Positions 7,159 to 15,173 of a stretch of DNA of 36,974 bases are shown here, piece after piece. How positions within the stretch are numbered: position 1 is the stretch's first letter; the number at the start of each line of letters is the position of its first letter. The stretch is from CAZJHD01 sp964545855 (GTDB taxonomy: Bacteria; Planctomycetota; UBA1135; JACQFD01): positions 1 through 36,974 of the forward strand of contig CAZJHD010000043.1 of NCBI GenBank assembly GCA_964545855.1, read 5' to 3'. The notes under the pieces are model-generated. The model was not told the DNA's origin. It did no database searches and worked only from the letters and a program-made list of their open reading frames with translations. A program made the position numbers and the translations under genes.

Positions 7159-8697
7159 ATGCCCTCGGAGATCGCGCGCCACTTGGCGGCCGCGACGGCG
7201 GTGCTCGCGGTCGGTGCCGCCGGCGCTCTCGCGCTCACGCACTCCCTCGACCTCGGCACGCTCCCGATCGACGCCAGCTACTACCTCGCGAAGGCGCGCT
7301 CCTTCGGCGAGACGGGAGCTCTCCGCGTCCCCTGGGGCACGGGGATCGACGCGAAGTTCTTCCCCGGCCTCTCGATCCTCCAGGCGCTCCCGGTGCGCGC
7401 CCTCGGACTGCAGGCGGGCTGGATCACGGTCGCCCTCGCGTCGCTCGTCGCCTGCTGCGTGCTCACGGCGGCGCTCGCACGCCGCCTCGGCGCCGGCACC
7501 GTCGGCGGCGCCGCCGCCGCCATCGCCTTCGCCGTCGACCCTCTCGTCGGCAAGTGGGCTCCGATCCCCTATGCGGAAATGCCCGCGCTGGCGATCACGC
7601 TCGGCGCGCTGCTCCTCGCGTCGAGCGCCGTCGCCTCGTCGCGACGCACGCTCCTGGAGACGGCGGCGGCCTTCGCCCTCGGCGTCGCGGGCTCCATGCG
7701 CCTCGAAGCGCTCGTCGCGGCGCCAGTGCTCCTCCTTCTCGCGCTCTCGGGACGCGCGGCGCGCCCCGCGGCCCTCGCGGCGCTCCGGACGGCGGCCCTC
7801 GCCGCGGCGCCCCTCGCTCTGCATCTCCTCGTCCTCTCCGCCCACGGCGTCGGGCCCTCGCGCCTCCACTACGTCGCGGAGCTCGCCGCGAACTTCGACA
7901 CGGACCGCTACGCGCGGAACCTCGAGCTCTTCGCGCGCGAGCTCCTGCACGCGGTGCCGCCGAAGCGCAACGTCCTCGCGGAGATGCCGGCCCCGCTCGC
8001 GACGGCGCAGACCGTGGCGCGCCCCGCCGTGGCGGTCCTCGCGGCGCTCGGCCTCGCCGTCGCGTTGCTCCGCGGGCCGCGGGCGCCCTGGGCGCTCGCC
8101 CTCGGCGCGCTCCTGCTCTACCCCGTCGTCCACGCCCTCTGGCACTACGGCGACGCGCGGTTCCTCCTCCTGGTCTGGCCGATCCTCGCGATCCTCGCCG
8201 GCCGCGGCGCCGAGGCGCTCCTCGCCGCGGCGCGCTTGCCGTTCGTGCCGGGGACGCTCCGCACACTGCTCGCCGCCCTCGCCAGCATCGCGCTCCTCGC
8301 CGTGGCGGGGACGCTCCTCGCGACGGGCGCGCGCGTCGCCGAGGCGCACGCGCGCGAGTGGGAGGCGGCGACGGGCGGCTCCGCCGCCGACCTCGCGCGG
8401 CGCATCGACGAGACCGTGGGCCCGGACGCCGAGGGCCTGTACGAGTCGGGCGGGCCCATGGTCGCGGTGCACCGTCGCGCGCCCGCGCGCTTCGCCTTCC
8501 CGATCCCGAACTTCTTCGAGTCCGACCTCGACCCGGCGGAGATCCCGGCTCTCCTCCGGTCGGGCGACCGCTTCGTGCTGACGGGACTCCCCTTCGGCGA
8601 GTGGCTCCGCGCGCGCGTCCCCTCGGCCACGAACGCGCCCCGCTACCGGGCGGTGATCGAGGAGCCAGGCCGCACCGTCATCGTTGCGCGACGCTGA
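7159..8697 (+). CDS. GT-C type membrane glycosyltransferase-like protein
   Basis: This 512-residue polytopic membrane protein starts at the ATG at 7159. The first helix (residues about 8-30) is followed by an outward loop LPIDASYYLAKARSFGETG, which carries the acidic residue and YxxxA pattern seen in GT39/ArnT-like enzymes that use polyprenyl-phosphate sugars. Then WGTGIDAKFFPGLSILQALP fits the PPG-like ArnT/PMT second motif region. About ten further helices follow, and a soluble tail of about 120 residues ends the protein. Family assignment is by topology and loop motif. The substrate is unknown, and no lipid-carrier gene is adjacent. It lies 94 bases upstream of msrP and may share its transcript. 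Confidence 0.7.
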   Translation: MPSEIARHLAAATAVLAVGAAGALALTHSLDLGTLPIDASYYLAKARSFGETGALRVPWGTGIDAKFFPGLSILQALPVRALGLQAGWITVALASLVACCVLTAALARRLGAGTVGGAAAAIAFAVDPLVGKWAPIPYAEMPALAITLGALLLASSAVASSRRTLLETAAAFALGVAGSMRLEALVAAPVLLLLALSGRAARPAALAALRTAALAAAPLALHLLVLSAHGVGPSRLHYVAELAANFDTDRYARNLELFARELLHAVPPKRNVLAEMPAPLATAQTVARPAVAVLAALGLAVALLRGPRAPWALALGALLLYPVVHALWHYGDARFLLLVWPILAILAGRGAEALLAAARLPFVPGTLRTLLAALASIALLAVAGTLLATGARVAEAHAREWEAATGGSAADLARRIDETVGPDAEGLYESGGPMVAVHRRAPARFAFPIPNFFESDLDPAEIPALLRSGDRFVLTGLPFGEWLRARVPSATNAPRYRAVIEEPGRTVIVARR

Positions 8698-8790
8698 CGC
8701 GGCGTGAGGATGGGGCGCGCGCGGCTCGCCGATCTCCCCGGAGAAACCGAGCGCGCGCCGCCGCATCGGTCCCGACTCGGATCCCCGCCC

Positions 8791-9786
8791 ATGACGCTCC
8801 TCCGCATCCTCCCGAGCTGGCACGTCCCCGAGTCGCGGATCACAACGGAGGCGGCGTTCCTCCACCGCCGCGCGTTCCTGCGCAGGGGCGCCGCGCTCGC
8901 CGCGTCGTCGATCGTGGCGCCGAGCCTGCTCGCCGCCTGCGGGGAGACGGAGGCGGCGCTGTTCCAGGACCCGGCCGGCGCCGCGTCGCGCCCCGCGCTC
9001 CGCGCGCTCGAGGCGAAACGCAACGCGAAGTACGTCGTCGAGGGCGCTTTCACGCCCGAGTCGGTCTCCAGCCGCTACAACAACTTCTACGAGTTCACGA
9101 CGGACAAGGGGCTCGTGTGGAAGCTCGCGGAGCGCATGAAGACGTCGCCCTGGAGCGTCGAGATCGCCGGCGAGGCGAAGCGGACCGGCGTCTTCGACGT
9201 GGAGGACCTGATGAAGGCGCTCCCGCTGGAGGAGCGCGCCTACCGCTTCCGCTGCGTCGAGGCCTGGGCAATGACCGTGCCCTGGATCGGCATCCCGATG
9301 AAGGCGTTCCTCGACTGGGCCGATCCGCGCGGCGACGCGACGCACGTGCGGTTCGTCTCCTTCCTCGATCCGAAGAACGCTCCCGGCCAGCAGCCCGGGA
9401 GCGGATCCACCTGGCCCTACTACGAAGGGCTCCGGCTCGACGAGGCGGCGAACGAGCTCGCGCTCCTCGCCGTCGGCATCTACGGCCACGTGCTCCCGCC
9501 GCAGCACGGCGCGCCGATCCGCGTGATCACGCCCTGGAAGTACGGCTTCAAGTCGGCGAAGTCGGTCGTGCGGATCGAGTTCGTGAAGGCGCAGCCGAAG
9601 ACCTTCTGGAACGACGCCGCGCCGCGTGAGTACGGCTTCCTCGCGAACGTGGAGCCCGACGTGCCGCACCCGCGCTGGTCGCAGGCGACGGAGACCGACA
9701 TCGGCACCGGCGAGCGCCGCCCGACGCTCCCCTACAACGGCTACGGCGCGCTCGTGGCCGGGATGTATCCGAAGAAGGGCGGCTGA
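8791..9786 (+). CDS. msrP: Periplasmic methionine sulfoxide reductase, molybdopterin subunit
   Basis: MsrP (YedY) is a Tat-exported molybdoenzyme that repairs methionine sulfoxide in envelope proteins. At 331 residues it has typical length. A twin-arginine signal HRRAFLRRG is followed by a hydrophobic stretch AALAASSIVAPSLLAA. The molybdenum-ligating cysteine lies in YRFRCVEAWAMTVPW, matching the family motif RCVEAWsm..PW. The C-terminal region PPQHGAPIRVITPWKYGFKS and FWN is also conserved. I chose the ATG at 8791 because an earlier in-frame ATG (8704) adds 29 residues before the Tat signal. The haem membrane partner MsrQ is not next to it; the next gene is a convergent protease. It needs molybdopterin, for which this window has a MoaB-like gene far downstream. 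Confidence 0.95.
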   Translation: MTLLRILPSWHVPESRITTEAAFLHRRAFLRRGAALAASSIVAPSLLAACGETEAALFQDPAGAASRPALRALEAKRNAKYVVEGAFTPESVSSRYNNFYEFTTDKGLVWKLAERMKTSPWSVEIAGEAKRTGVFDVEDLMKALPLEERAYRFRCVEAWAMTVPWIGIPMKAFLDWADPRGDATHVRFVSFLDPKNAPGQQPGSGSTWPYYEGLRLDEAANELALLAVGIYGHVLPPQHGAPIRVITPWKYGFKSAKSVVRIEFVKAQPKTFWNDAAPREYGFLANVEPDVPHPRWSQATETDIGTGERRPTLPYNGYGALVAGMYPKKGG

Positions 9787-9796
9787 GAGCCGCGCG

Positions 9797-12577
9797 TCAC
9801 TCCTTGATCGGCTTCGTCGTCGACTTGGGAGGCCGCAGGCTCAGCGACCCCGCGATCGTCCCCGACGTGCCGCCGGCGGCGCCGAAGCCGAGCTGCCACT
9901 CCCCGAACAGGCCGAGGGGCACCTTCTTGAAGGAGATGCGGTCTCCCTTCGGCGACACCTGGATCGACGCGGCGACCTCCGGGTCGCCGAGGATCGAGCC
10001 GGCCGGGCCGTCGAGCGCGGCGAGCTCCGGCAGCAGCGGCTTCTTGCCGCGAATGGAGCCGGAGACGAGCGTCCCCGCCTTCGCGACGACGGAGAGGAAG
10101 GCCTGGTCGGGCCCCACCGACACGGGCGGCTTCGTCGCGAACTTCACGCGCCGCGCCTCCTTCGGCAGAGTCTCCCGCAGGGTGCACGCGTAGTCGCCCG
10201 TCGCGCCGCCGATCCCCGAGAGCCGCACGAGGATGCGCTCCGACACGGGCAGCACGAAGTTCCTCACCTGGGCACGCTTCGTCTTCGACAGCGTGAAGGC
10301 CGGGTCGAAGGCCGGGTGCGCGGGGTCCGTCGACAGCAGGTCGTCGCCGGCCTCGTTCTCCAGGAGGATCGCTGGCGCCGGGATCCCGTTCTTCCCCTTC
10401 GCGGCCAGGGTCACGTTCACCTTGGTGCCCGCGATGCCGTCGAAGTGGAACGAGTCGATGTCGCCGCCGGGATCGATGGCGCCGAAGAGACGCCCCGCTC
10501 CCGTGAAGGCCGGCTGCGACTCGAGGAGACCCGTCGCCACGGCCACGTGCTGGTCGGGGTTGCGCACGACGATCGCCACGTCGCCGAGGGGACCGGCCGG
10601 CACCGTGACGGAGAGCTCCGTGTCGGAGACGAAGGTCGCGGACGTCGCTGGCACGCCGCCGAGCCCCGTCAGCGGATCGACGAAGAGCTCGACGCTCGCT
10701 CCGTCGACGAAGCCGGTGCCCATCACGGACACCGTGCTGCCGCCCACGCTCGCGACGTACGGGGGCACGACGACGGCGATCGTCGGATCGGCGCCGGCGA
10801 TCGCCGTGAAGGCCTCGACGAGGACGCCGTCGAGCGGCGGTGCCCCCGGGTTCGTCACCTTCACGTCGTGGGCGCCCGGCGCGAGGGCCGGCGTCACGAG
10901 GTCGATGCGCGTCGCGCTCACGACGACGACCGACGTCGGCGCGACGCCGCCCACGCGCACGGCGGCGCCGGGATCGAAGCCGCTCCCGCCGAGACGCACC
11001 GTCTGGCCGCCGGCGGTGCTGCCCGAGTCGGGGAAGACCGTCGCGACGATCGGGCTCGTGCCGTTCGCGAAGAGGAACCCGGCGACGGCGCGCGCCTCCT
11101 CGCCGGCCTCGTTCATCACCACGAGGTCGACGGTCTTCGCGGCGGCAGCGGGCGTCGTCGCGCGGATGCGCGCGCTCGAGATCCCCTCCGTCGACGCCGC
11201 CTCCAGGTCGCCGAAGGCGACCACGGGCGCCGCCGGCAGGTTCGCGCCGTCGATGGTGACGGGCACGCCGCCCGCCGTCGACGCGGCGCCCGGCTGGATC
11301 GCCGTGATCGTCGGCGCGAGCGGCAGCACCTCGAGGAATCCGTTCCCGTCGGCGACGGCACCGCCGGCAGCGGCCGTGACCCACAGGTCGTAGATCCCGG
11401 GCGGCGTGGCGGGGCTCGCCTGGATCGAGAAGTTGGGCGCGAAGCCCGCGATCAGGAACGAGGCGCCGCCGTCGGGCACGCTCACGGTCGCTCCTGCGAG
11501 GCCGACGCCCGTCAGCCCGACGATCTTCGTCTCGCCGGGATGCATCGTCCGGACGACGGCGGGGCCGAGAACGTTCAGCGCCGCATCGGGCGGCACGAAG
11601 ACCGTCGGCGCCGCGACGGTCTCCCCCGCGCCGAGGGCGATCGGATCCCCCGCCGCCGGCTGGAAGTCGGTCTCGAGGGGAGCGGTGCTCGAGGGAAGGA
11701 TCTCGCCGCTCGACACCGGACCATCGAGGGGTCCCGCCACGACGCGCCAGCTCCCCGCGGGAACGCCGTCGAGGGCGTAGGACCCGTCGGCCGCCGACGT
11801 CGTCGCCGTCGCGAGGCGTCCGTCGAGGGCGCTGCGCGCCCAGACGTGGGCGCCGCTCACGGGCGTCTCGTCGGCGGCGCGCTTCACGAATCCCTCGATG
11901 CGGCCGAGGGCGAGGCCCTTCTCCGGATAGAGCGCCGTCGCGCCGAGCGCATCGTCGAGGGAGAGCGTCCGCCCGTGGAACTGCTGCGCGGACTGGAAGG
12001 GCGCCATCGTCGCCGCGAGGAGACCCGTGTGGTCGAGGCCGATCAGATGGCCCACCTCGTGCGTCGCCGTCGTCTGGACGTCGAAGCTGTTGTTCCCGAG
12101 GTTCGTCGAGAAGGGCGAGCCGAGCTGGCCGTTGAAGAGGATGTCGGCGTCGAGGATCACGCCGCTCGACGGCGAGAACTGCAGTGGCGTGATCGCGATG
12201 ATCCCCGAGCCCGGCGGGAAGAAGCCCGAGGAGTTCACCTCGTCGAAGAGGACGAGCCGGATGTCGTCGCTCGCCCAATCGGTGCGCGCGCGCTGCGCGG
12301 GCGTCGTGATCTCCTGGAACCGGATGGCGGAGGTCGTCACGTCCTCCCAGGCGCGGAAGCCGCGGCGGATCGCGAGGTCTTCGCTGGCGTCCTGGGGCAG
12401 GTCGGCCGAGCCCTGGTCGTTGATGACGAAGGTGACGGGGATCTTCCCCTTGGCCCAGTGGAGCGGCTTCCCGCTGGCGGTCCGGATCTCGACGTGCAGG
12501 ACCGAGGCGGCCGCCGACGCGAGCGATGCTCCGGCGGCGAGCACGCCGGTCGCGAGGAGAGCGAGCGCGCGGCTCAC
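9797..12577 (-). CDS. Secreted matrixin-type metalloprotease with TIG domains
   Basis: This 926-residue exported protein starts with GTG (12575-12577). A signal peptide spans about residues 1-23. The catalytic domain follows, with the zinc site HEVGHLIGLDH (173-183) and a Met-turn TMAPF (190-194) as in matrixins (metzincins). A carboxypeptidase-regulatory-like beta domain lies at about 225-285. Three IPT/TIG folds start near 421, 508 and 598 (each opening P-x-I-x-x-x-x-P..G...GG..V...G). The tail from about 700 resembles a PPC-type beta-sandwich (DIDSFHFDGIAGTKVNVTL). The start overlaps the stop of the upstream 205-residue gene (GTGA), so the two are translationally coupled. Protein substrate is unknown. 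Confidence 0.9.
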   Translation of the reverse strand: MSRALALLATGVLAAGASLASAAASVLHVEIRTASGKPLHWAKGKIPVTFVINDQGSADLPQDASEDLAIRRGFRAWEDVTTSAIRFQEITTPAQRARTDWASDDIRLVLFDEVNSSGFFPPGSGIIAITPLQFSPSSGVILDADILFNGQLGSPFSTNLGNNSFDVQTTATHEVGHLIGLDHTGLLAATMAPFQSAQQFHGRTLSLDDALGATALYPEKGLALGRIEGFVKRAADETPVSGAHVWARSALDGRLATATTSAADGSYALDGVPAGSWRVVAGPLDGPVSSGEILPSSTAPLETDFQPAAGDPIALGAGETVAAPTVFVPPDAALNVLGPAVVRTMHPGETKIVGLTGVGLAGATVSVPDGGASFLIAGFAPNFSIQASPATPPGIYDLWVTAAAGGAVADGNGFLEVLPLAPTITAIQPGAASTAGGVPVTIDGANLPAAPVVAFGDLEAASTEGISSARIRATTPAAAAKTVDLVVMNEAGEEARAVAGFLFANGTSPIVATVFPDSGSTAGGQTVRLGGSGFDPGAAVRVGGVAPTSVVVVSATRIDLVTPALAPGAHDVKVTNPGAPPLDGVLVEAFTAIAGADPTIAVVVPPYVASVGGSTVSVMGTGFVDGASVELFVDPLTGLGGVPATSATFVSDTELSVTVPAGPLGDVAIVVRNPDQHVAVATGLLESQPAFTGAGRLFGAIDPGGDIDSFHFDGIAGTKVNVTLAAKGKNGIPAPAILLENEAGDDLLSTDPAHPAFDPAFTLSKTKRAQVRNFVLPVSERILVRLSGIGGATGDYACTLRETLPKEARRVKFATKPPVSVGPDQAFLSVVAKAGTLVSGSIRGKKPLLPELAALDGPAGSILGDPEVAASIQVSPKGDRISFKKVPLGLFGEWQLGFGAAGGTSGTIAGSLSLRPPKSTTKPIKE

Positions 12578-13191
12578 TTCCTCCCGTCCCCCTTCGGATC
12601 CGCCTTCGGGTCCTTCGCCTTCGCCTCGTCGGCGCGGCGCAGCTCGGCCTCGAGGGCCGCGACGAAGTCGCCGTGGACGAAGGTCTCGGACGCGGCGCCG
12701 CGGGTCCTCGCGCCGGTCCGCGGATCGACGAGCTCCAGATCGGCCGTCGAGCGCAGGAGCCCCTTCACCCCCGTCGCCGGATCACGCGTGACGAGGAGCT
12801 TCCCCTGTCCGAGCCCCACGGGCATGCGGATCCCCCGGTGCGTCTCCGCCGTGAGGAAGAGGATCGACTCTTCGTCCTTCGCGAAGCGCGGCATGCCGGC
12901 GATGACGAGGCCGCGATCGCCCACCTCGCCGCCGGGCACGAGGAACGCGAGATCCTCGCCGGCCTTCGCGCCGCGCCAGGCGCGCGCGACGCGCACGACG
13001 ACGCGCGTCGCCGGGAGGCCATGGCGGTCGAGGACGGGCTCGGCGCTCCTGCAGACGCCCTCCACGAGGACGTCGGCGCCGGCGACGAGGCCCGCGAGGT
13101 CGAGGCGCTGGACGACGGTGGCGGACAGAGCGCCCGCGACGAGGGCGCAGGCCACGAGGCCCGCGACGGTGGCTCGCGCATGCTTCGGCAT
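12574..13191 (-). CDS. Small secreted protein paired with matrixin protease
   Basis: The 205-residue product has a cleavable-looking signal (KHARATVAGLVACALVAGAL then SATVVQRLDLAGLVAGAD) and a beta-rich body including VLVEGVCRSAEPVLD and GKLLVTRDPATGVKG. The tail is Lys/Asp/Glu-rich (KAKDPKADPKGDGRK). Its stop overlaps the GTG start of the matrixin gene by four bases, so the two are one operon. I do not recognise a named domain. The repeated linkage to a secreted protease suggests a role as partner, inhibitor or substrate, but this is inference. The highly charged tail may keep it soluble or bind polyanions. Confidence 0.75.
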   Translation of the reverse strand: MPKHARATVAGLVACALVAGALSATVVQRLDLAGLVAGADVLVEGVCRSAEPVLDRHGLPATRVVVRVARAWRGAKAGEDLAFLVPGGEVGDRGLVIAGMPRFAKDEESILFLTAETHRGIRMPVGLGQGKLLVTRDPATGVKGLLRSTADLELVDPRTGARTRGAASETFVHGDFVAALEAELRRADEAKAKDPKADPKGDGRK

Positions 13192-13306
13192 CGGAGTTCG
13201 GGCCGACTACCCGGCCCGCGAGAGGATCGATCTCGCGGGCGAGACTCGCGAATCCTTCCACGCGAGCCAAGCACCATCCCCGGGGAGCATCCCCCGGCAG
13301 CCACCG

Positions 13307-13876
13307 TCACTTCACGGCGAGCTCGATGGCGCGGATGAACGCCTCGTTGCGCCGCGCGGTCCGAACGAAGACGCGCATGCCGTTCGGGATCTTGGGATAC
13401 TTCTGCACCATGTCGACCGGGATGCCCTGGGAAAGGAGCCGCCGCAGCACCAGGTCCGGATCGGCCACCTCGAAGACGACGTAGTCCGAGGGCGAAGGAC
13501 GCGACGTGACGTTCTGCACCGACGTGAGGCGCGCGTAGATGCGGTCGCGCTCCATGGAGAGCTCCTCGGGGGAGAGCGGCCGGTCGAGCGCCTCTCCGGG
13601 GACGACCTCCAGAGGCGCGAGTTGGATGCGCTTCGGAGCCCGGGCGAGGAGCGCCGCGTGGGCCGCCGTCGCCGCGCGCTCGCGCACGCGCTCGAGCTGC
13701 TCCTTCGTCTTCATCTTCCGAGGCGCCGCGGCCACGTGCGCCTTCGTCGACCTCGCGGTCTTCGGCGCGGCGGCCGCGCCCCCTCGAGCCGTCGATGGAC
13801 GCGCCCCCCGCCGGGTTGCGGAGGTCTTCTTGGGGGCGGACGACAATCTCTTGGAACGGGAGGTCTTGGTGGCCAT
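13307..13876 (-). CDS. Basic-tailed isolated HisC-type aminotransferase C-terminal domain
   Basis: The gene encodes 189 residues from the ATG at 13874-13876. Residues 1-57 are a Lys/Arg/Ala/Ser-rich tail (MATKTSRSKRLSSAPKKTSA onwards) like a histone H1 tail. Residues about 57-105 are a linker. From about 106, LSMERDRIYARL, RPSPSDYVVFEV and LLSQGIPVDMVQKYPKIPNG then MRVFVRT, ending in an EAFIRAIELA-type helix, match the C-terminal small domain of HisC-like class II aminotransferases. The PLP-lysine large domain is absent, and I find no remnant of it in the 342 bases upstream. So it is either a decayed remnant or a repurposed domain. It cannot catalyse transamination alone. A DNA-binding role for the tail is inference. 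It is divergent from thrB. Confidence 0.6.
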   Translation of the reverse strand: MATKTSRSKRLSSAPKKTSATRRGARPSTARGGAAAAPKTARSTKAHVAAAPRKMKTKEQLERVRERAATAAHAALLARAPKRIQLAPLEVVPGEALDRPLSPEELSMERDRIYARLTSVQNVTSRPSPSDYVVFEVADPDLVLRRLLSQGIPVDMVQKYPKIPNGMRVFVRTARRNEAFIRAIELAVK

Positions 13877-14218
13877 GGAGTCGAGAAAAGAACGGGACAC
13901 GAGGAACGATTGCGACCATCGCCGCGAGCGCCCGCCGAATCCCTCGGGCACATCGGTTCGAGCCGCGATCTCGCCGGCGGAAGCTCGAGGAAGAAGGACA
14001 TCGAGAGCGCCGAGCCCGGGAGCATCTTCCGGCTTCTCGACTCGCTGCGCTGCGGGCGGCGACACTGCGAGTCCTCGATCGCGCAGGTCGTCTCCTGGTC
14101 GCGCCGCCGGTCGAACGTTCTGCGATTCGCCGGAAACGCGGGCGCTGATCCTATTCCAAGGCGCTCGAAGCGAACAGACCCCGCCGCAGACGCGCCTTCG
14201 CAGGCTCAAGACGCTTCA
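13877..14218. other. 342-base intergenic region between divergent genes
   Basis: This stretch separates the minus-strand basic-tailed gene from thrB. No credible short gene, tRNA or palindrome was seen, and a translation of the aminotransferase frame upstream shows no PLP-domain residue pattern. It must hold the divergent promoters, but no consensus -35/-10 pair is convincing. A chance ACAGACCCC (14173-14181) is not palindromic and was not called as a repeat. Confidence 0.5.
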
Positions 14219-15154
14219 ATGAATGACTTTACGATCAGCGTGCCGGCGAGCACCAGCAACCTGGGCGCCGGCTTCGACTGTCTCGGGCTCGCCCTCGACC
14301 TGCGGGTCCGCCTCTCGGTGCGGATTCTTCCCCTCGGTCAGCCCCTCCTCCGCAGGAAGCCGTTCACCGGAACCCTCGCCGAGTCGCCCTTGGCGCCGCC
14401 GGATCGATTCGAGCGCGCGATGGACGCCGTGGCCCGTCGCGTCGGCCGGCCGCTCCCGCCCCTCGAGATCGAGGCCGACTCCGACACACCCGTGGCCCGT
14501 GGCCTCGGCTCCAGCGGCGCGGCGACGGTCGCGGGGCTGGTCGCGGCGGCGCGCGTCCTGGAGGCGTCGCTCACCGCCGACGACCTCTTCGACCTCGGCT
14601 GCGCCCTCGAGGGACACCCCGACAACATCGGCCCGGCCCTCGTGGGCGGCTGCGTCCTGGCGATGCCCGATGCGCAGGGCCGCGTGAGCTGGTTCCGAGC
14701 GCCGGTGCATCCCGATCTCCGGGTCGCCGTGGCCTGGCCCGCCACGCGCGTCGAAACGGCGCGCGCGCGGGAGGCGCTCCCCGCGTCGGTGCCCTTCGCC
14801 GTCGCCCGCGACCAGGCGCGACGTCTCGCCCAGCTCCTGCGCGGCCTGGAGGATCTGGACCCACGGCGGCTCCGGCTCGGCACCGAGGACGCGCTCCACA
14901 CGCCCTACCGCGCGCCCCTCGTGCCGGGCTGCGCGCGCGTCCTCGCCGCCGCGCTCGAGGCCGGCGCCCTCGCCGCCGCCATCTCCGGGAGCGGTTCCGC
15001 GATCGTCGCCCTCGCCCGCGCTCCCGAGGCGGAGCGGGCGGCGAAGGCGATGCGCGCCGCCTTCGAGGCGTCGGGGGAGAAGGTCCAGGCGATCGTCTCG
15101 GGCGTTCCCGGCGAGGGCTACCGCGTGGAGCCGCTCGTCCGCTCCGCGCCCTGA
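14219..15154 (+). CDS. thrB: Homoserine kinase
   Basis: ThrB phosphorylates homoserine to O-phosphohomoserine in threonine synthesis. The protein has 311 residues, normal for this GHMP kinase. It shows the opening ISVPASTSNLGAGFDCLGLAL and the ATP-binding glycine loop PVARGLGSSGAATVAG (91-106). GHPDNIGPALVGG and the C-terminal AAISGSGSAIVALA of GHMP motif 3 are also present. The ATG at 14219-14221 is the natural start, as the signature follows directly. It stands alone here. ThrA, ThrC and Asd are not in the window. A 20-base gap separates its end from the convergent SGNH-like gene. Confidence 0.94.
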   Translation: MNDFTISVPASTSNLGAGFDCLGLALDLRVRLSVRILPLGQPLLRRKPFTGTLAESPLAPPDRFERAMDAVARRVGRPLPPLEIEADSDTPVARGLGSSGAATVAGLVAAARVLEASLTADDLFDLGCALEGHPDNIGPALVGGCVLAMPDAQGRVSWFRAPVHPDLRVAVAWPATRVETARAREALPASVPFAVARDQARRLAQLLRGLEDLDPRRLRLGTEDALHTPYRAPLVPGCARVLAAALEAGALAAAISGSGSAIVALARAPEAERAAKAMRAAFEASGEKVQAIVSGVPGEGYRVEPLVRSAP

Positions 15155-15173
15155 TCGATGGGGACGCCGCGCC

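Noticed and set aside
14173..14181. ACAGACCCC as another REP copy
   Set aside because: It is not palindromic and shares too few bases with the repeat core.
13877..14218. N-terminal remnant of an aminotransferase upstream of the basic-tailed gene
   Set aside because: No frame of this stretch shows large-domain or PLP-lysine residue patterns.
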